Part shown: positions 1 to 7,399 of the stretch, piece after piece
How positions within the stretch are numbered: position 1 is the stretch's first letter
Layout of the letters: the number at the start of each line of letters is the position of its first letter
Source of the DNA: Sphingomonas sp.
GTDB taxonomy: Bacteria > Pseudomonadota > Alphaproteobacteria > Sphingomonadales > Sphingomonadaceae
Reading direction: 5' to 3'
DNA length: 8,085 nucleotides
Assembly: GCA_030146605.1 (NCBI GenBank)
Contig: JASLBO010000150.1
Location: forward strand, 1-8,085
The notes under the pieces: model-generated
Database searches by the model: none
What the model saw: only the letters and a program-made list of their open reading frames with translations
Told to the model about the DNA's origin: nothing
Translations under genes and position numbers: made by a program

Positions 1-192
1 GGGCTCGACGAGCATCCGGCGGCGCGGCAGCTGGTGGCGGCGACGCTGACCGCGGAGCTGTGCCGGAAACTCTATGCCGGCGATGTCCGCCAGTTTCACT
101 TCTACACGCTCAACCGCGCGGAATTGAGCTACGCGATCTGCCATCTGCTCGGGCTGCGGCCGAAGATCGGCGCGGAGCTGGTAGCGGCTTGA
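1..192 (+). CDS. metF: Methylenetetrahydrofolate reductase, C-terminal end (partial)
   Basis: The window opens inside this gene; the last 63 codons are present and end in TGA at 190-192. The family reduces 5,10-methylene-tetrahydrofolate to 5-methyl-tetrahydrofolate with a flavin cofactor in the cytoplasm, supplying the methyl group for methionine synthesis. The visible part shows the typical MetF tail: a helix containing 'AELCRKLYAGDVRQFHFYTLNR', shown here only as the key run FHFYTLNR, then AELSYAICHLLGL and a short variable end. The FHFYTLNR strand is a hallmark of the last beta strand of the barrel. Placement directly before the two methionine synthase genes on the same strand supports the call, because the product of this enzyme is the substrate of the next. 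The flavin and folate sites lie upstream, outside the window. The gene probably shares an operon with metH, separated by 147 bases that hold an inverted repeat. Confidence 0.88.
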   Translation, partial: GLDEHPAARQLVAATLTAELCRKLYAGDVRQFHFYTLNRAELSYAICHLLGLRPKIGAELVAA

Positions 193-194
193 TC

Positions 195-330
195 GATCCT
201 CCCCGGAACGGGGAGGGGGACCGCGACGCGAAGCGGCGTGGTGGAGGGGGCCCTCCACCAGCGGAACGGCTAGAGGAGGGCCCCCTCCACCATGCTTCGC
301 ATGGTCCCCCTCCCCGTGCCGGGGAGGATC
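195..330. repeat. Large GC-rich inverted repeat between metF and metH (type 1)
   Basis: Two arms, about 195-258 and 273-330, are inverted copies of each other. Reading the right arm in reverse complement, its first 28 bases match the left arm at 27 positions, beginning GATCCTCCCCGG and ending GGGGGACC. Both arms then carry a small variable hairpin (GCG..CGC on the left, ATGCGAAGCAT on the right) and a shared stretch TGGTGGAGGGGGCCCTCC, which is itself palindromic. About 14 bases (near 259-272) separate the arms. The element fills almost the whole gap between the metF stop and the ribosome binding site of the next gene. I recall similar palindromes scattered between genes in sphingomonads and relatives, but cannot check copy number here. 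A transcript of it would fold into a very stable structure that could protect upstream mRNA or reduce read-through; that is inference. Confidence 0.85.
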
Positions 331-337
331 GAGGAAG
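331..337 (+). promoter_or_regulatory. Ribosome binding site deciding the start of the first metH gene
   Basis: GAGGAAG lies just after the inverted repeat. Its GAGGA core is 4 bases from the ATG at 340 and 7 bases from the ATG at 343. This places translation start outside the repeat. An in-frame ATG at 292 lies inside the right arm of the repeat, has no Shine-Dalgarno sequence of its own beyond repeat sequence, and would add 16 residues unlike the family. Confidence 0.6.
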
Positions 338-339
338 TG

Positions 340-1389
340 ATGATGACACCACGCGAGAAACTGCTGGCCGAGGCGCAAAAACGCATCCTGATCACCGACG
401 GCGCGTTCGGGACCGAGATCCAGAACTGGAAGCTCGACGAGGCGGCCTATGCCGGCACGCTCGGGCTGAGCCACGACCAGAAGGGCAATAACGACATCCT
501 CGCGCTGACCATGCCCGAGGTGCCCGCCTCGATCCACCGCGCCTATTTCGAGGCGGGGGCGGACATCGCCGAGACCAACACCTTCTCGGCCAACCGGATC
601 AGCCAGGCCGATTACGGCGCCGAGCATCTGGTGCGCGAGATCAATGTCGAGAGCGCAAAGCTTGCCCGCAGCATCGCCGACGAGTTTCAGGCGAAGGACG
701 GGCGGCCGCGGTTCGTGGCGGGCGCGCTGGGGCCGACCAACAAGACGCTGTCGCTCTCACCCGACGTAAACGATCCCGGCTATCGCGAGATCGATTTCGA
801 CTATCTCAAGGACGTGTATCGCGAGCAGATCGACGCCTTGGTCCAGGGCGGGGTGGACTTCATCCTGATCGAGACGGTGTTTGACACGCTCAATGCCAAG
901 GCGGGGATCAAGGCCGCGATCGAGGCAGGCGAGGCGCTGGGGCGCGACTTGCCGATAATGATGTCGATGACGCTGACCGACCTGTCCGGGCGCAATCTCT
1001 CGGGGCACACCGTCGAGGCGTTCTGGCATGCGGTGCGGCATGCGAAGCCGCTGACGATCGGGCTCAATTGCTCGTTCGGCGCCGAGCAATTGCGGCCGCA
1101 CGTCAAGACGCTGAGCGCTTTGTGCGATACGCTGATCATGGTCTACCCGAACGCCGGGCTGCCCAACGAGCTCGGCGCCTATGACGAGGCGCCGGCGACG
1201 ACCGCGGGGCTGGTCAAGGAATGGGCCGATGCGGGGCAGGTCAACGTGCTCGGCGGCTGCTGCGGGTCGACTCCGGCGCATATCGCGGCGATCGCGGAAG
1301 CGGTGAAGGATCTGCCGCCGCGGGCGATCCCGACACCGGAAGTGCGGACGCGGCTCGCCGGGCTCGAGCCGTTCACGATGGCGGCCTAG
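340..1389 (+). CDS. metH: Methionine synthase, homocysteine S-methyltransferase part (split MetH, N-terminal subunit)
   Basis: This 349-residue protein is the homocysteine-binding TIM barrel of cobalamin-dependent methionine synthase. It holds homocysteine on zinc so that it can attack methylcobalamin. The three zinc cysteines are visible: Cys244 in GLNCSFG and Cys307-Cys308 in GGCCGST, close to the positions known in E. coli MetH (247, 310, 311). DGAFGTE at residues 20-26, ETNTF from 78 and IETVFDT from 178 are further family motifs. The usual enzyme is a single chain of about 1,230 residues; here the chain stops in the linker after this domain, and the remaining domains are encoded by the next gene. 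The start was chosen at 340 (MMTPREKL) because a GAGGA ribosome binding site precedes it; 343 is equally possible, and the in-frame ATG at 292 is inside a repeat. A stand-alone homocysteine methyltransferase (BhmT or MmuM type) is the alternative, but the neighbouring gene lacks exactly this domain. Confidence 0.93.
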   Translation: MMTPREKLLAEAQKRILITDGAFGTEIQNWKLDEAAYAGTLGLSHDQKGNNDILALTMPEVPASIHRAYFEAGADIAETNTFSANRISQADYGAEHLVREINVESAKLARSIADEFQAKDGRPRFVAGALGPTNKTLSLSPDVNDPGYREIDFDYLKDVYREQIDALVQGGVDFILIETVFDTLNAKAGIKAAIEAGEALGRDLPIMMSMTLTDLSGRNLSGHTVEAFWHAVRHAKPLTIGLNCSFGAEQLRPHVKTLSALCDTLIMVYPNAGLPNELGAYDEAPATTAGLVKEWADAGQVNVLGGCCGSTPAHIAAIAEAVKDLPPRAIPTPEVRTRLAGLEPFTMAA

Positions 1390-1397
1390 CATCTAAA

Positions 1398-1495
1398 GCC
1401 CTCTCCCCGCCGGGGACAGGGTTGGGAGAGGGGCAGCGCGACGTCCTCTCCTCCAATGCCCCTCTCCCCGACCCTCTCCCCGGAGGGGAGAGGGA
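1398..1495. repeat. GC-rich inverted repeat between the two metH genes (type 2)
   Basis: The left arm (1398-1434) and right arm (1458-1495) are imperfect inverted copies. Each is built from CCCTCTCCCC-type and GGGGAGAGGG-type blocks. The right arm alone contains a perfect 10-bp hairpin, CCCTCTCCCC (1472-1481) and GGGGAGAGGG (1485-1494), with a 3-base GGA loop. The left arm has the same plan with mismatches (GGGGACAGGG). No run of T follows, so it does not look like a classical intrinsic terminator in the + direction. It resembles the type 1 repeat in length and base composition but not in detailed sequence. Its closeness to the next start codon could affect translation of the second metH gene; that is inference. 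Confidence 0.8.
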
Positions 1496-1513
1496 GTTTA
1501 GAATAATAACATC

Positions 1514-4100
<2,587 letters not shown>

Positions 4101-4114
<14 letters not shown>

Positions 4115-4496
4115 CGCGGGGACCCGGCCAGCGGTCGCGCGGGTTCGGCGCCTCGACGGTCATGTTCGCGCCTTCGGTCGCGCGTACCGGGATCGCGGTG
4201 AGGTCCACATCGTGCAGGCAGCGGGCGTTGACGCCGAAATGGTCGGGCGCGGCGCGCTTGCGATGGAAGACGTAGATGCCGCAGCGGCTGCAGAAACAGT
4301 GGCGCGCACGGCGGGTGTTCCATTGGTAGAGGGTGAGCAAGTCCTTACCCGAAGTCACTTCGAGCGCCGCCTCCGGAACCTTCGTCATCAGCGCCCCGCG
4401 CATCTCGCAAAGCGAACAATCGCAGGTGGTGAGTTCGTCGATCTGCCAGTCGAGCTGAAAGCGGACCTCGCCGCAATGGCACGAGCCGTGAATCAT
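4101..4496 (-). CDS. GFA/CENP-V family zinc protein
   Basis: This 131-residue protein has the full cysteine pattern of the GFA family: Cys6-x-Cys8 followed by GEV, Cys25-x-Cys27-x-x-Cys30, and FCSRCG with Cys69 and Cys72. An extra Cys67 precedes the last pair. In this fold the cysteines bind a structural and a second zinc. The founding member was described as a glutathione-dependent formaldehyde-activating enzyme, but most relatives have no proven activity, so the substrate here is unknown. It is probably cytoplasmic, as no signal peptide or membrane segment is visible. Translation should start at 4496 (MIHGSCHCG), because AAGGAGA lies 5 bases upstream of that ATG (4502-4508 on the + strand); longer in-frame versions would run into the lectin gene. 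Its last 14 bases overlap the end of metH on the opposite strand. It lies 80 bases downstream of the lectin gene and seems to have its own promoter. Confidence 0.87.
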
Positions 4497-4517
4497 TCCG
4501 CTCTCCTTCCGGAGGCG

Positions 4518-4546
4518 CGAATACCGGGTCGATCTGCCGGCGCCAA
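4518..4546 (-). promoter_or_regulatory. Candidate sigma-70-type promoter for the GFA gene
   Basis: Read on the - strand, TTGGCG (4541-4546) is followed after exactly 17 bases by TATTCG (4518-4523). Initiation about 7 bases further would give a leader of roughly 14 bases containing the AAGGAGA ribosome binding site. The -35 hexamer lies inside one arm of the inverted repeat at 4538-4567. The match to consensus is moderate, so this is a prediction. Confidence 0.42.
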
Positions 4547-4567
4547 GCCGCAGTCGAATTGGCGCCG
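4538..4567. repeat. Perfect 9-bp inverted repeat between lectin and GFA genes
   Basis: CGGCGCCAA (4538-4546) and TTGGCGCCG (4559-4567) are perfect inverted copies with a 12-base spacer. The repeat begins 9 bases beyond the lectin stop codon in the direction of lectin transcription. It could be a hairpin ending or stabilising the lectin transcript, although no U-rich tract follows. It could also be a protein-binding operator, because one arm contains the predicted -35 of the GFA gene. The sequence alone does not separate these options. Confidence 0.55.
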
Positions 4568-4576
4568 ACGACGCGA

Positions 4577-4876
4577 TCAGCTGGTGGTGTAGCTGCCCTT
4601 GGTCCAGCCACTGCCGGGATCGTAGCACCATTCGGTCGTCAAATCGTCGGCCGTGGCGTAGACGCGGATGTGGGCGCCGTCGGATTCAATCCAGCTCGTC
4701 GCCGACACCGCGCCGCCGGGCATGCTGAAGCCGGTAGCCCAGCCGTGGCCGTCGAAGCAGCGTTCGGTAATGGTGTAGCCATCGGTCGAATAGACGCGGA
4801 TATGGACGCCGCCGGAAGGGTCGAGCCAGCTTATTGCTGCAGTACCGATCGGAAAATTCGGATTGTCACCAGCCAT
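4577..4876 (-). CDS. RSL/BambL-type fucose-binding lectin, two-repeat beta-propeller subunit
   Basis: This 99-residue protein consists of two repeats, about residues 15-53 and 60-98. Each has the order SW, HIRVY, TxE, C-aromatic-D, GW. This matches, by recall, the 90-residue Ralstonia solanacearum lectin (with its ITERC, HIRVY and GWTKG segments) and BambL of Burkholderia. Those lectins trimerise into a six-bladed propeller that binds L-fucose on glycans. Predicted sugar contacts are Arg27 and Glu38 in repeat 1 and Arg71 and Glu82 in repeat 2, with Arg-Glu spacing of 11 as in RSL, plus Trp46 and Trp91. Two differences stand out: RSL tryptophans are replaced by Phe41 and Tyr85, and repeat 2 has one extra residue (Tyr85 to Trp91). 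The protein has no signal peptide or membrane segment, as in RSL. GGGGGA 7 bases before the ATG (4884-4889) is the ribosome binding site. The first 20 codons are less GC-rich than neighbouring genes. Its role here, perhaps surface or host glycan recognition, is unknown. Confidence 0.88.
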   Translation of the reverse strand: MAGDNPNFPIGTAAISWLDPSGGVHIRVYSTDGYTITERCFDGHGWATGFSMPGGAVSATSWIESDGAHIRVYATADDLTTEWCYDPGSGWTKGSYTTS

Positions 4877-4996
4877 TTAACTATCCCCCGTCTTGTGCCG
4901 GCGAGACGCGGTCGCGAATCGCCGCACACAACGTCTCATAGTTTCGGCGCCAGAACAAAGTCCGGCCTTGTGGAAATGGGCATCGGCTGATCCCCC

Positions 4997-5010
4997 CATA
5001 TGAGAATATG
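4997..5010. repeat. AT-rich palindrome upstream of the lectin gene
   Basis: CATAT (4997-5001), spacer GAGA and ATATG (5006-5010) form a 14-base inverted repeat in an otherwise GC-rich region. It is about 120 bases upstream of the lectin start and about 77 bases upstream of the ABC-F start. The shape suits a dimeric regulator binding site, but I do not recognise a specific regulator. Confidence 0.35.
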
Positions 5011-5046
5011 CAGTTACGTCCCCGGGCATGCTGCAGATGCGAAAGA

Positions 5047-5076
5047 CTTGGGTCCGGGCGCTGCAAGTGCTAGGGG
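5047..5076 (+). promoter_or_regulatory. Candidate promoter of the ABC-F gene
   Basis: TTGGGT (5048-5053), preceded by C, is followed after 17 bases by TAGGGG (5071-5076). The -10 match is poor beyond its TA. If correct, transcription would start near 5083, only a few bases before the ATG at 5087, giving a nearly leaderless message. Confidence 0.3.
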
Positions 5077-5086
5077 CGCGCGCATC

Positions 5087-6952
5087 ATGCTCAACCTGAC
5101 CGACATCACGGTGCGCCTCGGCGGGCGCACGATCCTCGACAATGCCACCGCCAAGCTGCCCCCGCGCGGGCGGATCGGGCTGATCGGCCGCAACGGCGCC
5201 GGCAAGACGACGCTGGTCAAGGTGGTCGCGTCGCAGCTCGAGCCCGACACCGGCAGCGTCGACATGCCGCGCGGCGCCAAGCTCGGCTATATCGCGCAGG
5301 AAGCGCCGCATGGCGATGCGACTCCGTTCGAGACGGTGCTCGCGGCCGACCTCGAGCGCGCCGCCTTGCTCCACGAGAGCGAGACCAGCCACGATCCCGA
5401 TCGGCTGGGCGAGGTGCACGAGCGGCTGATGGCGATCGACGCCTACACTGCGCCGAGCCGCGCGGCGCAGATCCTCGTCGGGCTCGGTTTCGACGAAGAG
5501 ATGCAGCACGCGCCGCTCGACAGCTTTTCGGGCGGGTGGAAGATGCGCGTGGCGCTGGCGAGCCTGCTCTTCTCGCAGCCCGACATGCTGCTGCTCGACG
5601 AGCCCTCGAACCATCTCGATCTCGAAGCGGTGCTGTGGCTCGAGGATTTCCTGAAAAGCTACCCGGCGACGATCCTGCTGGTCAGCCACGAGCGCGACTT
5701 CCTCAACAATGTCGTCGATCACATCCTGCATCTGGATCGCGGGAAATTGACGCTCTATCCGGGCGGTTATGACGCGTTCGAGCGCCAGCGGGCCGAGCGG
5801 CAGGCGCAGATCGCCTCGGCGCGCGCCAAGCAGCAGGCGCAGCGCGAGCACCTGCAGGAATATATCGCCAAGAACTCGGCCCGTGCCTCCACCGCCAAGC
5901 AGGCGCAGAGCCGGCAAAAGGCATTGGCCAAGATGCAGCCGATCGCCGAATTGCTCGACGATCCGACGCTGAGCTTCGACTTCCCCAATCCCGACGAACT
6001 GCGCCCGCCGCTGATCACGCTCGATCTGGCGACGGTGGGCTACGGCGAGACGCCGATCCTCAAACGGCTCAACCTGCGGATCGACCCCGACGACCGGATC
6101 GCGCTACTGGGGCGCAACGGCAATGGCAAGACGACGCTGGCGCGGCTGCTCGCGGCGCAATTGACGCCGATGGAAGGCGCGATGAACGCCAGCGGCAAGA
6201 TGCGGGTGGGCTATTTTACGCAGTATCAGGTCGAGGAGCTCGAACGCAGCGAGACGCCGCTCCAGCACATGACCGTGCTGATGAAGGGCGCAAGCCAGAG
6301 CGCGGTGCGCGGGCAGCTCGGGAGGTTCGGCTTTTCGGGGCAGAAGGCGACCACCGAGGTCGGCAAGCTCTCGGGCGGCGAGCGCGCGCGGCTGGCGCTG
6401 GCGCTGATCACCCGCGACGCGCCGCACATGCTGATCCTCGACGAGCCGACAAACCACCTGGATGTCGACGCGCGCGAGGCGCTGATCCAGGCGCTCAACG
6501 ACTATACCGGCACGGTGGTGCTGGTCAGCCACGACCGCCACATGCTCGAGATGACCGCCGACCGGCTGGTGCTGGTCGATCAGGGGACGGCGAAGGAATT
6601 CGACGGGTCGCTCGACGATTACATCGCCTTCGTGCTGTCGAAGGAGGGTGCCGGCCCCAAGCTCTCCAAGGCGGACAAGAAGGAAGCGCGCCGCCTCGCC
6701 GCCGAGGCCCGCGAGAAGGGCACCGAGCTGCGCAAGGCCGCCAAGACCGCCGAGGCCGAACTGGCGAGGCTCACCGAGCAGCGCAGCGCCGTGGAGCGCG
6801 CGATGTTCGACCCGGCGACCGCCGAGGCCGGGCTGACCAAGCTCAGCATGACCGAGCTGATGAAGCGCCGCGCCGAGCTGAGTGACAAGATCGACGCGGC
6901 CGAGGCGGCGTGGATGACGGCGAGCGAGGCGCTGGAAGGGCTGGCGGCGTAG
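5087..6952 (+). CDS. ABC-F family ATPase, YheS type
   Basis: This 621-residue soluble protein has two ATP-binding cassettes and no membrane segments, the hallmark of ABC-F proteins, which act at the ribosome rather than in transport. Cassette 1 has Walker A GRNGAGKTT (34-42), signature FSGGW (147-151) and Walker B with Asp171-Glu172 in LLDEPSNHLD. Cassette 2 has GRNGNGKTT (342-350), LSGGERAR (428-435) and Asp452-Glu453 in LDEPTNHLD. A charged helical linker (about 240-305) joins them, and the C-terminal 90 residues are a Lys/Glu/Ala-rich predicted coiled coil. The segments GYIAQEAP and VGYFTQYQVEEL resemble E. coli YheS more than Uup or EttA. The client process is not known. Start 5087 (MLNLTDITV) matches the family's first strand; an in-frame ATG at 5000 would add 29 unrelated residues across the probable promoter. 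AGGGG (5072-5076) is 10 bases upstream of the ATG and is a weak ribosome binding site. Nothing indicates an antibiotic-resistance variant. Confidence 0.94.
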   Translation: MLNLTDITVRLGGRTILDNATAKLPPRGRIGLIGRNGAGKTTLVKVVASQLEPDTGSVDMPRGAKLGYIAQEAPHGDATPFETVLAADLERAALLHESETSHDPDRLGEVHERLMAIDAYTAPSRAAQILVGLGFDEEMQHAPLDSFSGGWKMRVALASLLFSQPDMLLLDEPSNHLDLEAVLWLEDFLKSYPATILLVSHERDFLNNVVDHILHLDRGKLTLYPGGYDAFERQRAERQAQIASARAKQQAQREHLQEYIAKNSARASTAKQAQSRQKALAKMQPIAELLDDPTLSFDFPNPDELRPPLITLDLATVGYGETPILKRLNLRIDPDDRIALLGRNGNGKTTLARLLAAQLTPMEGAMNASGKMRVGYFTQYQVEELERSETPLQHMTVLMKGASQSAVRGQLGRFGFSGQKATTEVGKLSGGERARLALALITRDAPHMLILDEPTNHLDVDAREALIQALNDYTGTVVLVSHDRHMLEMTADRLVLVDQGTAKEFDGSLDDYIAFVLSKEGAGPKLSKADKKEARRLAAEAREKGTELRKAAKTAEAELARLTEQRSAVERAMFDPATAEAGLTKLSMTELMKRRAELSDKIDAAEAAWMTASEALEGLAA

Positions 6953-6980
6953 GCCGCGGCACCGGATAGGGGCTTTTCAA

Positions 6981-7002
6981 TCCTCCCTTTGGCGGGGGAG
7001 GG
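6981..7002. repeat. Short hairpin repeat between convergent genes (half-element like type 1)
   Basis: CCTCCC (6982-6987) pairs with GGGAGG (6996-7001), and flanking T-G wobbles can extend the stem. The sequence TCCTCCCTTTGG followed by GGGGGAGGGTC resembles the outer part of one arm of the repeat at 195-330, so it may be a single degenerate half of that family. It sits in the 65-base gap between the convergent ABC-F and zinc-finger genes. On neither strand is it followed by a clear T run, so a terminator role is only possible. Confidence 0.5.
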
Positions 7003-7017
7003 TCATGCGGTCCGCCC

Positions 7018-7281
7018 CTACCTAAGCTGGCTGTCCTTGCTGCCGCGGCGGTTGATGCCGGCGGTGCGGGTGCCTGCGTCGCGGCCCGACTGGCAAGGGA
7101 CACAGGTGCGCGTGCCGGGAAGCGCGCGGCGGCGCGCCTCGGGGATGTCGTCGCCGCACAGCGCGCAATGGGCCGCGCTCTCGCCCGAGGGCATGCGCGC
7201 GCGTGCCGCCATCACTGCGTCGGCGACGGTGTCGTCGATCTGATCCTGTACGGCGCCGTCCTGCGCCCAACCATTTGCCAT
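7018..7281 (-). CDS. ybiI: DksA/TraR-family C4 zinc-finger protein, YbiI type
   Basis: This 87-residue protein has a four-cysteine zinc finger, Cys39-x-x-Cys42 and Cys60-x-x-Cys63, within CALCGDDIPEARRRALPGTR. That is the zinc-finger signature of the DksA/TraR family. The N-terminus MANGWAQDGAVQDQID and the C-terminal GINRRGSKDSQLR closely match, by recall, E. coli YbiI (88 residues), so length and both ends fit that subgroup. DksA itself binds RNA polymerase with ppGpp through a long coiled coil. This protein is too short to have that coiled coil, so DksA-like action should not be assumed and its function is unknown. The start at 7281 is supported by AGAGGAT (7291-7297), about 10 bases upstream, and by a well-spaced promoter. 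The gene converges on the ABC-F gene and diverges from the transporter gene. It is predicted to be cytoplasmic. Confidence 0.9.
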   Translation of the reverse strand: MANGWAQDGAVQDQIDDTVADAVMAARARMPSGESAAHCALCGDDIPEARRRALPGTRTCVPCQSGRDAGTRTAGINRRGSKDSQLR

Positions 7282-7309
7282 GACCCGACTATCCTCTTCA
7301 CTTCACATC

Positions 7310-7338
7310 TGAATAGCTGGCGGGCGCGGCGGTTCCAA
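7310..7338 (-). promoter_or_regulatory. Candidate sigma-70-type promoter for ybiI
   Basis: On the - strand TTGGAA (7333-7338) is followed after exactly 17 bases by TATTCA (7310-7315). Initiation near 7303 gives a leader of about 22 bases that contains the AGAGGAT ribosome binding site. Spacing and leader length both fit, making this the best promoter match in the window. Confidence 0.5.
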
Positions 7339-7346
7339 CGCTATGC

Positions 7347-7374
7347 TTGCGGCGCGGCGGGCGCGCGCTACACC
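7347..7374 (+). promoter_or_regulatory. Candidate promoter for the MFS transporter gene
   Basis: TTGCGG (7347-7352) is followed by TACACC (7369-7374) after 16 bases, or by CTACAC after 15. The leader to the ATG would be roughly 20 bases and include the strong ribosome binding site. It lies just outside the ybiI -35 element, so the divergent promoters would be back to back. The match is modest. Confidence 0.32.
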
Positions 7375-7385
7375 GTCGACAAGAC

Positions 7386-7394
7386 AAAGGGGGA
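7386..7394 (+). promoter_or_regulatory. Strong ribosome binding site of the MFS gene
   Basis: AAGGGGGAG lies 5 bases before the ATG at 7400. It fixes the start of the transporter gene, which cannot be judged by length because the gene is cut by the window end. Confidence 0.65.
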
Positions 7395-7399
7395 GCGAA

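Larger units (their letters stand above)
4877..5086. other. Divergent intergenic region between the lectin and ABC-F genes
   Basis: These 210 bases separate two divergently transcribed genes and hold no gene I can support. They contain the lectin ribosome binding site (4884-4889), an AT-rich palindrome (4997-5010) and a candidate ABC-F promoter (5047-5076). I could not find a convincing -35/-10 pair for the lectin, which would fit a promoter that needs an activator, but absence of a match is weak evidence. A short - strand frame (4881-5066) is possible only from a TTG start without a ribosome binding site. Confidence 0.6.

Noticed and set aside
292..339. N-terminal extension of the first metH gene from the ATG at 292
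   Set aside because: The extension is encoded by the repeat arm, adds Pro/Val-rich residues not expected in MetH, and a GAGGA site precedes the ATGs at 340 and 343.
60..491. 143-codon + strand frame across the metF end and metH start
   Set aside because: It overlaps two well-supported genes in another frame, and its Arg/Gly/Pro-rich product is typical of shadow frames over GC-rich repeats.
1472..1500. Intrinsic terminator between the metH halves
   Set aside because: The 10-bp hairpin is strong, but it is followed by AGTTTAG rather than a T run, and the second half is needed for the same enzyme.
4497..4631. Upstream extension of the GFA gene into the lectin gene
   Set aside because: The added residues precede the conserved MIHGSCHCG start, overlap the lectin in another frame, and ignore the strong AAGGAGA site.
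4881..5066. 61-codon - strand frame just upstream of the lectin gene
   Set aside because: It can start only at TTG, lacks a ribosome binding site, crosses the ABC-F promoter region and resembles no known protein. A leader peptide cannot be excluded but is not supported.
5000..5086. N-terminal extension of the ABC-F gene from the ATG at 5000
   Set aside because: The added 29 residues are not part of the ABC-F fold, and the family's first strand begins at 5087.
4877..5917. Long open frame of 346 codons on the - strand opposite the ABC-F gene
   Set aside because: It lies antisense to a clear ABC-F gene, has low-complexity Arg/Leu/Ala-rich sequence with no family resemblance, and is the usual shadow of a high-GC gene.
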